Source: Clostridia bacterium (GTDB lineage Bacteria; Bacillota; Limnochordia; DTU080; RSA5). Taken from it: a DNA stretch of 64,000 nucleotides. The stretch covers positions 17,485 to 81,484 of the forward strand of contig PKEX01000006.1 of NCBI GenBank assembly GCA_002919235.1, written 5' to 3'. Position 1 is the stretch's first letter. The number at the start of each line of letters is the position of its first letter. This document shows positions 24,011-32,924 of the stretch, piece by piece. The notes under the pieces were generated by a model. It searched no databases. It was given only the letters and a program-made list of their open reading frames with translations, and was not told where the DNA came from. Made by a program: the position numbers and the translations under genes.

Positions 24011-24050
24011 GCAGAAAGTCGAAGCCCTCGGGAGGTGATCTCCCGAGGGC
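24011..24050 (-). terminator. Terminator after the tRNA-Gly/tRNA-Thr unit
   Basis: Read on the minus strand, CCCTCGGGAG and CTCCCGAGGG (24040-24049 and 24025-24034 on the plus strand) form a 10-bp stem around ATCAC, followed by a loose T-rich tract (CTTCGACTTT). Confidence 0.7.
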
Positions 24051-24055
24051 CCTCT

Positions 24056-24131
24056 TGGAGCTGGCGATCGGACTCGAACCGATGACCTGCTCATTACGAG
24101 TGAGCCGCTCTACCGACTGAGCTACGCCAGC
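24056..24131 (-). tRNA. tRNA-Thr (CGT)
   Basis: A complete 76-nt cloverleaf with CCA: acceptor GCTGGCG/CGCCAGC, anticodon stem GCTCA/TGAGC with loop CTCGTAA (anticodon CGT), T arm ATCGG-TTCGAGT-CCGAT. It is the second tRNA of a two-tRNA transcript. Confidence 0.97.
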
Positions 24132-24184
24132 AGAGTTTTCCCGCCGCTCCGGCACCCGCCGGGGCGACGGAGGGCAAAAAGAAA

Positions 24185-24260
24185 TGGAGCGGATGACGGG
24201 ACTTGAACCCGCGACCCTCAGCTTGGGAAGCTGATGCTCTACCAACTGAGCTACATCCGC
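24185..24260 (-). tRNA. tRNA-Gly (CCC)
   Basis: A complete 76-nt cloverleaf with CCA: acceptor GCGGATG/CATCCGC, anticodon stem TCAGC/GCTGA with loop TTCCCAA (anticodon CCC), T arm GCGGG-TTCAAGT-CCCGT. It is transcribed first, 53 nt upstream of tRNA-Thr. Confidence 0.97.
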
Positions 24261-24288
24261 CCGCGGTCAAGTTCGCTTAGCAAGTCTG

Positions 24289-24318
24289 ATTATAGCCAAG
24301 GGGCCGTGCGCAAGTCAA
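24289..24318 (-). promoter_or_regulatory. Promoter of the tRNA-Gly/tRNA-Thr unit
   Basis: Minus-strand TTGACT (24313-24318) and TATAAT (24289-24294) with an 18-bp spacer, about 28 nt before tRNA-Gly. Confidence 0.85.
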
Positions 24319-24456
24319 GGGCCTTCCGCGACAAACCCAGCTCCGGGCGGAAAGGCTTTCCGTCCGGGAGTGACCTGCGGCCGCATAGCGGCGCCGCCGG
24401 GGGAGAGTCTACATAGGAGAGTGCCACTGGACGAGGGGAGTTGGGCAAGCGGCGCC

Positions 24457-25155
24457 ATGGTCTCAGCGGTGTTCTGGCGGACGATCTTCTTTTACTTCCT
24501 GCTGCTGGTGGTGATGCGGGTCACCGGCAAGCGGGAGATCGGCGGTCTGGCTCCGGTGGACCTGGTGGTCACCATCCTCCTGGCGGAGCTGGCCGCCATC
24601 CCCATCCAGGAGCCGGAACGCCCGGTCTTGATGGGCGCGATTCCCATCGCCACCATCATGCTGCTCCAGCTGGCCCTTTCCGCCCTCAGCCTGCGCAATC
24701 GCCGCTGGCGGACGCTGCTCAACGGCAGCCCGAGCGTGATCATCAAGGACGGGAAGCTGGTGCCGTCGGAGATGAAAAAGATCCGCTACACCGTAGACGA
24801 CGTCCTGGAGCAGCTGAGGAGGCAAGGGTACGCCTCCGTCAGCGACGTGGAGGTGGCCGTCATCGAGACCGACGGCAACCTCTCGGTCATTCCCAAGTCG
24901 CAGCGGCGGCCGCTCCAGCCCCGGGACCTCAGCCTGCCCACTGCCTACGAGGGGATGGCCCTGACCATCATCACGGACGGGGAGATCGAATACCAGCACC
25001 TGAAGGCGTGCGGCCTCGACATGACGTGGCTCCAGCGGGAGCTGAAGAAGCGGGGCATCACGGACCACCGGGATGTCTTTTGCGCGATCCTCGACACCGA
25101 CGGGACCCTGTTTGTCCAGCGCAAGGAGGATAACCGCTGGTACCTCCAGCCGTGA
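24457..25155 (+). CDS. DUF421 family membrane protein (YetF-like)
   Basis: A 232-residue protein with three N-terminal membrane helices (residues 5-25, 33-50, 58-78), then two small cytosolic domains joined by a linker. MRVTGKREIGGLAPVDLV, NGSPSVIIKDGKL and the DVEVAVIETDGNLSV repeat-like block are family hallmarks; a second DTDGTLFVQ block lies at the C-terminus. Related proteins in Bacillus are linked to spores, but no biochemical role is set. ATG 24457 is used on homology grounds (SD GGGGAG is 16 nt away); GTG 24421 is an alternative. It is divergent from the tRNA pair. Confidence 0.8.
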   Translation: MVSAVFWRTIFFYFLLLVVMRVTGKREIGGLAPVDLVVTILLAELAAIPIQEPERPVLMGAIPIATIMLLQLALSALSLRNRRWRTLLNGSPSVIIKDGKLVPSEMKKIRYTVDDVLEQLRRQGYASVSDVEVAVIETDGNLSVIPKSQRRPLQPRDLSLPTAYEGMALTIITDGEIEYQHLKACGLDMTWLQRELKKRGITDHRDVFCAILDTDGTLFVQRKEDNRWYLQP

Positions 25156-25184
25156 GCGGCAGGGATCGAGACGCCCGCGAAACC

Positions 25185-25213
25185 TTGCGCGCCGGCGAGT
25201 CCTTTGCTATAAT
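25185..25213 (+). promoter_or_regulatory. Promoter of tRNA-Arg
   Basis: TTGCGC (25185-25190) and TATAAT (25208-25213), 17-bp spacer. Confidence 0.8.
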
Positions 25214-25249
25214 GTGAGCTGTAAGCGAACAGACTTCCTTCACGTGCGT

Positions 25250-25324
<75 letters not shown>

Positions 25325-25482
25325 TTTTTTTGTCGTTTCGCCGCGCGGCGCCGGCGTATGAGCCGGGTGACGCGCGGGAAATCTTGAAAATGCCGCCGCG
25401 CGCGGCGCGTGGACGAGGGCCGCAAAGCCAAGGACGGGCGGCTCTCTTCCTATTTCGCCCGGATTTGCACAGCGCTCCCCTT

Positions 25483-25512
25483 TTGACGGTCGTCCAGCCT
25501 CTCTGGTATAAT
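25483..25512 (+). promoter_or_regulatory. Promoter of the 57-residue ORF
   Basis: TTGACG (25483-25488) and TATAAT (25507-25512), 18-bp spacer, about 40 nt ahead of the TTG start. The preceding 25325-25482 holds no gene I can support; a 9-bp hairpin (GAGGGCCGC with GCGGCTCTC) lies in it. Confidence 0.8.
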
Positions 25513-25551
25513 CACCCCGGCTGCAGCGGCTCGCGGTAAGGGGGGACGCGC

Positions 25552-25725
25552 TTGGCGATCCGGTTGGACCACGGTGTGCCCGAGCCGGTTCGGCGCCGCG
25601 AGGACGTGGTGATCGTATGGAAAGGCCGGCGCATCGCCAAGCTGGTCTTTCCCTCGGGCAAGGTCGTCGCGTTCGACGAGCCGGTGGAGCCTGGGCCCCA
25701 AGAAGGCCAGAGGTCATCTTCGTGA
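25552..25725 (+). CDS. Small protein of unknown function, 57 residues
   Basis: TTG 25552 follows AAGGGGGGACG and opens a 57-codon frame: MAIRLDHGVPEPVRRREDV, then VIVWKGRRIAKLVFPSGKV, then an acidic-polar tail. The middle looks like a small beta-sheet unit. I do not recognise a family. A strong sigma-A promoter directly upstream and a strong terminator 16 nt after the stop make a dedicated single-gene transcript, which supports a real gene despite its size. A regulatory RNA with an accidental ORF is the alternative. Confidence 0.6.
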   Translation: MAIRLDHGVPEPVRRREDVVIVWKGRRIAKLVFPSGKVVAFDEPVEPGPQEGQRSSS

Positions 25726-25741
25726 AGTGTGAAGCCGGTCG

Positions 25742-25769
25742 AGCGCCGTCATGGGGACGGCGCTTTTTT
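25742..25769 (+). terminator. Intrinsic terminator after the small ORF
   Basis: A 9-bp perfect stem (25742-25750 with 25756-25764), loop ATGGG, and six T. Confidence 0.93.
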
Positions 25770-25846
25770 CATTGGCGGAGGCTGCGAAGGGATGGGACGC
25801 GGCCACCTCGAAAGTGCCTTTATCGACCGGTAGGAGGCCTTAGATC

Positions 25847-26992
25847 TTGAAGGTCGTCATCGCGCCCGATTCGTTCAAGGGAAGCCTTCCGGCCAAGGAG
25901 GTCGCGGCGGCCATCGCCGCCGGCGTCCGCAAGGTATGGCCCGATGCCCGCATCGACTGCGTCCCGCTGGCCGACGGCGGGGAGGGAACGGTGGAGGCCC
26001 TGGTCGAGGCCACCGGCGGCCGCTTCGTCCAGGCCCGGGTGACGGGACCGCTGGGAGAGCCGGTGGAGGCCGTCTACGGGCTCTTGGGAGACGGCGAGAC
26101 CGCGGTGATCGAGATGGCGGCGGCCTCGGGATTGCCGCTGGTCCCGCCGGACCGGCGGGATCCGGCCCGGGCGACGACCCGGGGCACCGGCGAGCTGATC
26201 CGGGCCGCGCTGGACCAGGGATGCCGCAGGCTGATCATCGGGATCGGCGGCAGCGCCACCAACGACGGCGGCGCCGGCATGGCGCAGGCGCTGGGCGTGT
26301 CGTTCAGGGACCGGCACGGCCGGGAACTGCCTCCGGGGGGCCTGGCGCTGCGGGAGCTTGAGACCATCGACCTTTCGGGACTCGATCCCCGCATCCGGGA
26401 AACGGAGATCGTGGCCGCGTGCGACGTGGACAACCCTCTTTACGGCCCCCGGGGCGCCAGCGCCGTGTACGGCCCTCAAAAAGGGGCCACGCCCGAACTG
26501 GTGGAGGCACTGGACCAGGCGCTGCGCCGCTACGCGGAGGTGCTCTATAGGGATCTGGGCATCGACGTTCAGGCGATCCCGGGCTCCGGAGCGGCAGGGG
26601 GCCTGGGGGCCGGACTGGTGGCCCTGCTGGGGGCCCAGTTGAAACCCGGGATCGAGCTGGTCCTGGAGGCCCTGGACTTTCGCCGCCGGCTGGAGGGGGC
26701 CGACCTGGTCATCGCCGCGGAAGGGGGCGTCGACCGCCAGACGGCGTTTGGGAAAGCCCCCAGCGGCGTCTTGAAGGAGGCGGCCCGCCAGGGCATCCCG
26801 GTGGTGGTGGTCGGCGGCAGCCTCTCGGACGACGCGGTCCAGCTCTACGATCACGGTTTCGCCGCGCTGGTGAGCTGCACGCCCCGGCCCATGCCGCTGG
26901 AAGAAGCCGTCGCCCGCACCCCAGCGTCGCTGGTCCAGGCGGGTGAAACCATCGCCCGCCTGGTCCAGGTCGGGCGGGAGATGTCGAGGTAA
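25847..26992 (+). CDS. glxK: Glycerate kinase, GlxK/GarK type
   Basis: Phosphorylates D-glycerate (to 2- or 3-phosphoglycerate depending on the member). The 381-residue protein opens APDSFKGSLPAKEV and contains PLADGGEGT, GIGGSATNDGGAG, NPLYGPRGAS, PGSGAAGGLG and GGVDRQTAFGKAP, all class I glycerate kinase blocks. TTG 25847 follows TAGGAGG with 7-9 nt spacing. It is co-directional with folD 17 nt downstream, possibly linking glycerate/serine and one-carbon metabolism. Confidence 0.95.
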   Translation: MKVVIAPDSFKGSLPAKEVAAAIAAGVRKVWPDARIDCVPLADGGEGTVEALVEATGGRFVQARVTGPLGEPVEAVYGLLGDGETAVIEMAAASGLPLVPPDRRDPARATTRGTGELIRAALDQGCRRLIIGIGGSATNDGGAGMAQALGVSFRDRHGRELPPGGLALRELETIDLSGLDPRIRETEIVAACDVDNPLYGPRGASAVYGPQKGATPELVEALDQALRRYAEVLYRDLGIDVQAIPGSGAAGGLGAGLVALLGAQLKPGIELVLEALDFRRRLEGADLVIAAEGGVDRQTAFGKAPSGVLKEAARQGIPVVVVGGSLSDDAVQLYDHGFAALVSCTPRPMPLEEAVARTPASLVQAGETIARLVQVGREMSR

Positions 26993-27009
26993 GGAGGTTC
27001 ATCTCGCCC

Positions 27010-27876
27010 ATGGCATGCCGAATCATCGACGGGAAAGCCATCGCCGCCGAGATTACGCAAGAGCTGAAAGGGAAGGTGGCGGAGTTCACCAGGAGGTACG
27101 GCTCGCCCCCGCTCCTCTCGGTGGTGCTGGTCGGCGACGACCCCGCGTCCCACGTGTACGTGCGGAGGAAGGAGCGGGCTTGTGGGGAGGTGGGGATCGG
27201 GTTTGAGCGGCACCATCTCCCCGCCGGGACGTCCCAAGCCGAGCTCGTGGAACTGGTCCGCCGCCTCGGCCGGCGAAGCGACGTCGACGGCATCCTGGTC
27301 CAGCTTCCCCTCCCGGACTCCATCTCGGAGCAGGCGATTTTGGCCGAGGTCGATCCCGCCAAGGACGTGGACGGGTTTCATCCGGTCAACGCCGGGCTCC
27401 TCTTCACCGGGGGAAAAGGCATCGTTCCCGGAACACCCCGGGGCATCCTCGAGCTCATCCGGAGGACGGGCATCGAGCTCCAAGGAAAGGAAGCCGTCGT
27501 CGTCGGGCGCAGCAATATCGTGGGCAAGCCCACCGCCATGCTGTTGCTGCAGGAGAACGCCACCGTCACCCTGGCTCATTCCCGGACCCGCGATCTCGCG
27601 GCGGTCTGCCGCCGTGCCGACGTGCTGGTGGTGGCGGCCGGCCGGCCGCGCCTCATCACCGCGGAGCACGTAAAGCCCGGCGCCGTGGTGATTGACGTCG
27701 GGGTCAACCGGATGCCCGACGGGAGCCTTGCCGGCGACGTGGATTTCGAGAGCGTGAAAGAGGTGGCAGGTTACCTCACGCCGGTGCCGGGCGGGGTCGG
27801 GCCGATGACCATCGCCATGCTCCTCTCCAACACCCTGGAAGCGGCGGCCGCCCGCCGGGAGGCCGCTGGCTCATAG
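27010..27876 (+). CDS. folD: Methylene-THF dehydrogenase/cyclohydrolase
   Basis: Bifunctional one-carbon enzyme converting methylene-THF to 10-formyl-THF. The 288 residues include the catalytic tyrosine and lysine in SHVYVRRK, VDGILVQLPLP, DVDGFHPVN, the NADP-binding VVGRSNIVGKP and the C-terminal PVPGGVGPMT. One common position is changed: the usual PCTP appears as PGTPRG. ATG 27010 has AAGGAGG 12 nt upstream. It converges with the exported phosphohydrolase, overlapping its end by 6 nt. Confidence 0.95.
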   Translation: MACRIIDGKAIAAEITQELKGKVAEFTRRYGSPPLLSVVLVGDDPASHVYVRRKERACGEVGIGFERHHLPAGTSQAELVELVRRLGRRSDVDGILVQLPLPDSISEQAILAEVDPAKDVDGFHPVNAGLLFTGGKGIVPGTPRGILELIRRTGIELQGKEAVVVGRSNIVGKPTAMLLLQENATVTLAHSRTRDLAAVCRRADVLVVAAGRPRLITAEHVKPGAVVIDVGVNRMPDGSLAGDVDFESVKEVAGYLTPVPGGVGPMTIAMLLSNTLEAAAARREAAGS

Positions 27877-28794
27877 GCCTTGAGGCGCCACGAACTCGAT
27901 GACCACGGGCCAGTGGTCCGAGGCGTCTGACGGCACCACCTCGGCCGCGGCCAGCAGCGGCAAGAGGGCGGTGTGGACAAAGGCGTAGTCGATGCGGCTC
28001 TGCGGCGACGGGGCGGGGAAGGTGGAGCCGTCTCCCTCGCCGGCGGCGACGTGAGCGTCGTGCCATGGGGCCTCCCAGAGAAACGGGGCGTCGTGCGCTA
28101 GGCGTTCCGGGGGAGAGTTGAAATCGCCCAGGATCACCGTGGGGTAGGGCGACGCGGCCACCAGCTCGGCCAGAGCGTTGAGCTGCAAGACCCGCTCGCG
28201 GCCGTCGACGCTGAGGTGGGTGCCGTAGAGCCTCACCGTGGTTCCCCAGATCTGAACATCGATCCACAAGACGTTGCGGGGCTCGTTTCTGCCCAGCCGC
28301 GGCAGGTAGGCGGCGCCGGCTCCGGCGATGGGCAGCCGCGAGAGAAAGAGGTTTCCATAGCGCGCAGTAGTCCCCGGAGAGGTGTGAAGGAGCGACCGCG
28401 TGGTCAGCGCGGGGGCGAAATGGACGTAGGGCATGTCCAGCGAGCGGGCAAGGTAGGCCACCTGGTCAATGAAACCGCTCCTGCGCCAGTGCTGGTCCAC
28501 CTCGGAGAGGAACACGACGTCGGCGGCCAGCCGGGAGAGGGTTTCCACCGCCCGGTCCAAGTCGACGCGGCCCTGGACCGGGCGGCCGTGGCGGATGTTG
28601 AACGCGGCCAGGCGCAGGCGCCGGGCGGGAGCGGCGGCCTCTGGGCCGCTTTGGACGGTGGGACCGGCGGCGCCGGGGCCATCGGCCTCCAAGCGGACGG
28701 CGGCCCATCCGGCCAGCGCGACGGCGGATACCAGGATGAGTCCCATCACCTGTGCCAGCGGAAGGCCCGCGGCGAGTCGAAGCGCAGGTTTCAT
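27871..28794 (-). CDS. Exported or membrane-anchored EEP-family phosphohydrolase
   Basis: A 307-residue endonuclease/exonuclease/phosphatase-fold protein. An N-terminal hydrophobic helix (about residues 8-33) acts as signal or anchor. The catalytic set is complete: FNIRHG (Asn), SEVDQHW (Glu metal ligand), YGTHLSV, ILGDFNSP (Asp/Asn) and SDHWPVV (Asp-His pair). Substrate may be nucleic acid, phosphoinositide or another phosphodiester. ATG 28794 has TGGAG 7 nt upstream. Confidence 0.82.
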   Translation of the reverse strand: MKPALRLAAGLPLAQVMGLILVSAVALAGWAAVRLEADGPGAAGPTVQSGPEAAAPARRLRLAAFNIRHGRPVQGRVDLDRAVETLSRLAADVVFLSEVDQHWRRSGFIDQVAYLARSLDMPYVHFAPALTTRSLLHTSPGTTARYGNLFLSRLPIAGAGAAYLPRLGRNEPRNVLWIDVQIWGTTVRLYGTHLSVDGRERVLQLNALAELVAASPYPTVILGDFNSPPERLAHDAPFLWEAPWHDAHVAAGEGDGSTFPAPSPQSRIDYAFVHTALLPLLAAAEVVPSDASDHWPVVIEFVAPQGL

Positions 28795-28933
28795 ACCACG
28801 GCTCCAGCTGCGGCGAAGTGGCGGATCGACACCTTGAGGTTCGGCCGGAGCCGAGCCTTCCCCTCTTGGCAAGTGGTGCCGGAGCCGGGCATAGCGTTAC
28901 CCCGGGCGCCGCGAGGGGGAGGTCGTGTCCGCC

Positions 28934-29140
28934 ATGGTCTGGCTGCTGACGGCGAGCCTCGCCGTGCTGCTGGTCTCCAATCTGTGGCTGCTGCGGGAAG
29001 TGGAGCGCCTCAGCGCCCGGTTCGAGGCATGCCAGAAGGAAGTGCTGGCCCTGGAGGCCCGGGTGGTACGGCTTACGGCGCTGGTGGATCTTCTTCACCA
29101 TCCGCCGACGGACCCAGATGGCGCTGCAGGCGCCGGATGA
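28934..29140 (+). CDS. Small membrane protein with coiled coil
   Basis: About 68 residues: a membrane helix at the N-terminus (MVWLLTASLAVLLVSNLWLL) followed by a coiled coil (REVERLSARFEACQKEVLAL) and a short polar tail. FtsL/FtsB-like in shape but with no family match I can name. ATG 28934 or GTG 28925 may be the start; GGGGGAGGT lies just upstream. The last 68 nt overlap the 3' end of the next gene on the opposite strand. Confidence 0.45.
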   Translation: MVWLLTASLAVLLVSNLWLLREVERLSARFEACQKEVLALEARVVRLTALVDLLHHPPTDPDGAAGAG

Positions 29141-29834
29141 ACGCCCGGCTGAGCTCTTGGTCTTCCGCAGCGCTGAGCAGCGCGGGGACAGCCGCCGTCA
29201 AAGGGACGGCCCACGGCGGGGGCTCCGAGAGAGGGAGATAGAACCGGGGCTCCTCGCCGTCGCCGATGGGAGCCAGCAGCCCCGTGCGGGCCAGCCGTTC
29301 GGCGTCGCCTTGGGGGAGCACCAGCACATGAGGGAGCTCGCCGGCCAGCAGCGCGGCGCTCAGGGCGGCCGGCAGGTCCGGCTGGAACGTGACGACCGCC
29401 TCCCGTCCGTCGCGCAGCATCTCCGCTGCCAGGCGCGAGAGCGCGGCGCCTTCCGCCGGGCCGGCCGTGTGCCACACGTGGAAGGGCCGTGCCGGCGGCC
29501 CGCCCGAGACCGCGGCGTCTCCGGAAGGTCCCAGAAGGCGCGCCGCGGCGTAGAGCGCCGCGGAGAGAAGGATCGCGCCCGCGGCCAGGAGCGTGCGGCG
29601 GCGGGGCGGCGCCGGGCGCTCCTGGGCCGTGTCCGTATCCACCCGCTTGGCCTTTTGCGACGCGAGGATCCACGGATGGGTGCCGGCCTCGGCCGGCAGC
29701 CGTCTGGTCGCCTCCTTTAGGAGGCGGGCCTCGCGCTTTGCCCGGGCGTAGCTCCTTTGCGCCTCGCGAAACCTTTCGAAATCGGAAAGGGGCCGGCGGC
29801 CCTCCCCGGGCCTGCCTTGCGCTTTGTTGGGCAT
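29073..29834 (-). CDS. Membrane protein with N-terminal coiled coil and a solute-binding-protein-like lobe
   Basis: A 253-residue protein with an unusual layout: residues 15-55 are a charged amphipathic helix inside the cell, a membrane helix is at 81-98, and the outside part begins FHVWHTAGPAEGAALSRL, which resembles lobe one of extracellular solute-binding proteins, including VLVLPQGDAERLARTGLLAPI. It is too short for a full two-lobe receptor. No ABC transporter genes are beside it. ATG 29834 has GGAGGT 5 nt upstream. Confidence 0.5.
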   Translation of the reverse strand: MPNKAQGRPGEGRRPLSDFERFREAQRSYARAKREARLLKEATRRLPAEAGTHPWILASQKAKRVDTDTAQERPAPPRRRTLLAAGAILLSAALYAAARLLGPSGDAAVSGGPPARPFHVWHTAGPAEGAALSRLAAEMLRDGREAVVTFQPDLPAALSAALLAGELPHVLVLPQGDAERLARTGLLAPIGDGEEPRFYLPLSEPPPWAVPLTAAVPALLSAAEDQELSRAFIRRLQRHLGPSADGEEDPPAP

Positions 29835-30013
29835 CGTCGACCTCCGGCGGTGCGAATGGGGTACTGGACCCGTCTTTCGCAGGGTAGTATCCCGAGGCCG
29901 TGGTCTTTTCAGCCTCCCGGATGCGAGGAAATCGCAAAAGCGCGTGTAGCCGGGGCTAGGACGACCTGTTATAATCAATGACAGCAATCGCGGTGGTGAG
30001 GAGGAGAAGACCG

Positions 30014-30898
30014 GTGGAGGAGAAGGCGACATCTCGCGTCAAGGCGGGACTGGCTGAGTCGCTCAAGGGCGGCGTCATCATGGACGTGACCACGCCGGAG
30101 CAGGCCAAGATCGCGGAGGACGCCGGAGCGGTGGCGGTCATGGCTCTCGAGCGGGTTCCGGCGGACATCCGGGCCGCCGGCGGCGTGGCCCGCATGGCCG
30201 ATCCCGAAGTGATCATCCGGATCCGGGAGGCCGTCAGCATCCCGGTGATGGCCAAGGCCCGGATCGGTCACTTCGTCGAGGCCCAGATCCTCGAGGCGCT
30301 GGGCGTCGACTTCATCGACGAGAGCGAAGTGCTCACCCCGGCGGACGACAAGTATCACATCGACAAGCACGCGTTCAAGGTGCCTTTCGTCTGTGGCGCC
30401 CGCAACCTGGGCGAAGCGCTGCGGCGCATCGGCGAGGGCGCGGCGATGATCCGCACCAAGGGCGAAGCGGGCACCGGGGACATCATCGAGGCCGTGAGGC
30501 ACCTGCGCCAGGTGAACGAGGATATCCGGCGGGTGCAAAGCGCCGGCGAAGAGGAGCTGATGGCCCTCGCCAAGGAGCTGGGCGCCCCTTATGAGCTGGT
30601 GCGCTACGTGCACCAGCACGGCAAGCTCCCGGTTCCCAACTTTGCCGCCGGCGGCGTGGCTACGCCCGCGGACGCCGCCTTGATGATGCAGCTCGGGGCG
30701 GAAGGTGTCTTCGTCGGTTCGGGGATCTTCAAGTCGGACAACCCCGCCGCGAGGGCCAGAGCCATCGTCGAAGCCGTGGCCCACTACAACGATCCTGAAG
30801 TCCTCGCCCGGGTGTCGCGGGGCATCGGCGAAGCGATGCGAGGCGTTTACGTGGGCCAGATGCGCGAGGAGGAAAGGCTGGCCCAGCGCGGCTGGTAA
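30014..30898 (+). CDS. pdxS: Pyridoxal 5'-phosphate synthase, PdxS subunit
   Basis: Makes PLP from ribose 5-phosphate, glyceraldehyde 3-phosphate and ammonia. The 294 residues include the catalytic lysines in VMAKARIGH and [19 protein letters not shown] near the start and [17 protein letters not shown]. Length equals the family norm when GTG 30014 is used (GAGGAGGAG 7 nt upstream). A -10 TATAAT lies at 29970-29975 with no clear -35. The glutaminase partner pdxT, usually next, is not here. Confidence 0.96.
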   Translation: MEEKATSRVKAGLAESLKGGVIMDVTTPEQAKIAEDAGAVAVMALERVPADIRAAGGVARMADPEVIIRIREAVSIPVMAKARIGHFVEAQILEALGVDFIDESEVLTPADDKYHIDKHAFKVPFVCGARNLGEALRRIGEGAAMIRTKGEAGTGDIIEAVRHLRQVNEDIRRVQSAGEEELMALAKELGAPYELVRYVHQHGKLPVPNFAAGGVATPADAALMMQLGAEGVFVGSGIFKSDNPAARARAIVEAVAHYNDPEVLARVSRGIGEAMRGVYVGQMREEERLAQRGW

Positions 30899-30933
30899 GG
30901 ACGGCTCGCGCATGCGCCGGCGCCTCGCGGCTA

Positions 30934-31001
30934 CACTACCTTCCGGCAGCAGCGGTGAGCCGGCAGGTGGCTTCCCGCCGGCAGCCGGGATGGGGGTAGT
31001 G
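30934..31001 (+). promoter_or_regulatory. Possible three-way-junction leader of htrA
   Basis: CACTACC (30934-30940) pairs perfectly with GGTAGTG (30995-31001). Inside lie two hairpins, CCGGC-N11-GCCGG (30943-30963) and TCCCG-N8-CGGGA (30973-30990). The closing strand includes part of the G-run (30992-30996) that would serve as SD for the GTG at 31006, so folding could limit translation. Found by eye, not by energy calculation. Confidence 0.4.
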
Positions 31002-31005
31002 GGCC

Positions 31006-32112
<1,107 letters not shown>

Positions 32113-32195
32113 CGGACCAGCGGTTCACGTTCCCGCCACGCTGAGCGGAGGTCCGGGGCCAGCGCCCCAGCCCGGCTGGAGGCTTCTTTCCCGTG

Positions 32196-32204
32196 TGATA
32201 TAAT
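32196..32204 (+). promoter_or_regulatory. Extended -10 promoter of rex
   Basis: TGATATAAT: a TATAAT (32199-32204) preceded by TG one base away, the extended -10 form. No good -35 was found. The predicted start lies at about 32211, inside the Rex site. Confidence 0.7.
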
Positions 32205-32210
32205 GGTCGT

Positions 32211-32228
32211 TAATGAAAGCGTTCACAA
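32211..32228 (+). promoter_or_regulatory. Probable Rex operator at rex
   Basis: TAATGAAAGCGTTCACAA matches the Rex box TTGTGAA-N4-TTCACAA at 12 of 14 fixed positions, with the right half perfect. It overlaps the expected transcription start of rex, so it suggests autoregulation by NADH/NAD+ ratio. Confidence 0.7.
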
Positions 32229-32249
32229 GCCCGGATCGGAGGTGGCTGG

Positions 32250-32891
32250 ATGCGCTGGAAGAAGATCTCCGATGCCGTCGTTCGGCGCCTGCCCTTATAC
32301 TTAAGGGTCCTGGAGGAAGTGAGCCGGGACGAAGGGCGCAAGCTCATGTCCTCCCAGGAACTTGGCGAACGGGCGGGTGTCAGTCCAGCGCTGGTTCGCA
32401 AAGATCTGGCGTGGTTCGGCGAATTCGGCAAACAGGGCGTCGGCTACGAGGTGTCGTATTTGAAGGATGAACTGCGCCGGATCCTCAACCTCGACCGGCA
32501 GATCCGGGTGGCGCTCATAGGGGTCGGCAGCCTGGGGCAGGCGCTGACCCGCTACAACCGCAACCGCGTCCGGCAGGACGACAGTTTCAACATCGAGATC
32601 GTCGCGCTTTTTGACAACGATCCAGAGAAATTTGGAATGGAAGTTGACGGGATCACCATTCACCCGTTTTCCGAGTTCGAGGAGAAGACGAGAGCGCTCG
32701 ATGTGCGCATGGCCATCGTCACGGTCCCGGCCGACCAGGCACAGATGGTGGCGGACGCGGCGGTGGCGGCGGGCATCCGCGCCATCCTCAATTTCGCGCC
32801 GGTAAAACTGGTGGTCCCCGAGGGCGTTCGAGTCGCCAATGCCGATCTCAGCTTGGAGCTCCAGCGGCTCGCGTACTACCTCGACGACTGA
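32250..32891 (+). CDS. rex: Redox-sensing repressor Rex
   Basis: A 213-residue NADH-responsive repressor. The N-terminal winged helix contains SSQELGERAGVSPALVRKDL and FGEFGKQGVGYEV; the Rossmann domain contains GVGSLGQAL and ends with the domain-swapped helix LSLELQRLAYYL. Rex represses fermentation and respiration genes when NADH is low. ATG 32250 is chosen with GGAGGTGG 7-9 nt upstream. An operator lies over its start point. Confidence 0.96.
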   Translation: MRWKKISDAVVRRLPLYLRVLEEVSRDEGRKLMSSQELGERAGVSPALVRKDLAWFGEFGKQGVGYEVSYLKDELRRILNLDRQIRVALIGVGSLGQALTRYNRNRVRQDDSFNIEIVALFDNDPEKFGMEVDGITIHPFSEFEEKTRALDVRMAIVTVPADQAQMVADAAVAAGIRAILNFAPVKLVVPEGVRVANADLSLELQRLAYYLDD

Positions 32892-32924
32892 CGGGACGGG
32901 GCCCGGCGGAGGGGCGAGAAAGCC

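Noticed and set aside
25380..25482. A segment with GCCGCAAAGCC that recalls the c-di-GMP-I (GEMM) riboswitch
   Set aside because: Only the GCAAAGCC string fits; the upstream P2 tetraloop and the downstream receptor are missing. A simple 9-bp hairpin explains the pairing.
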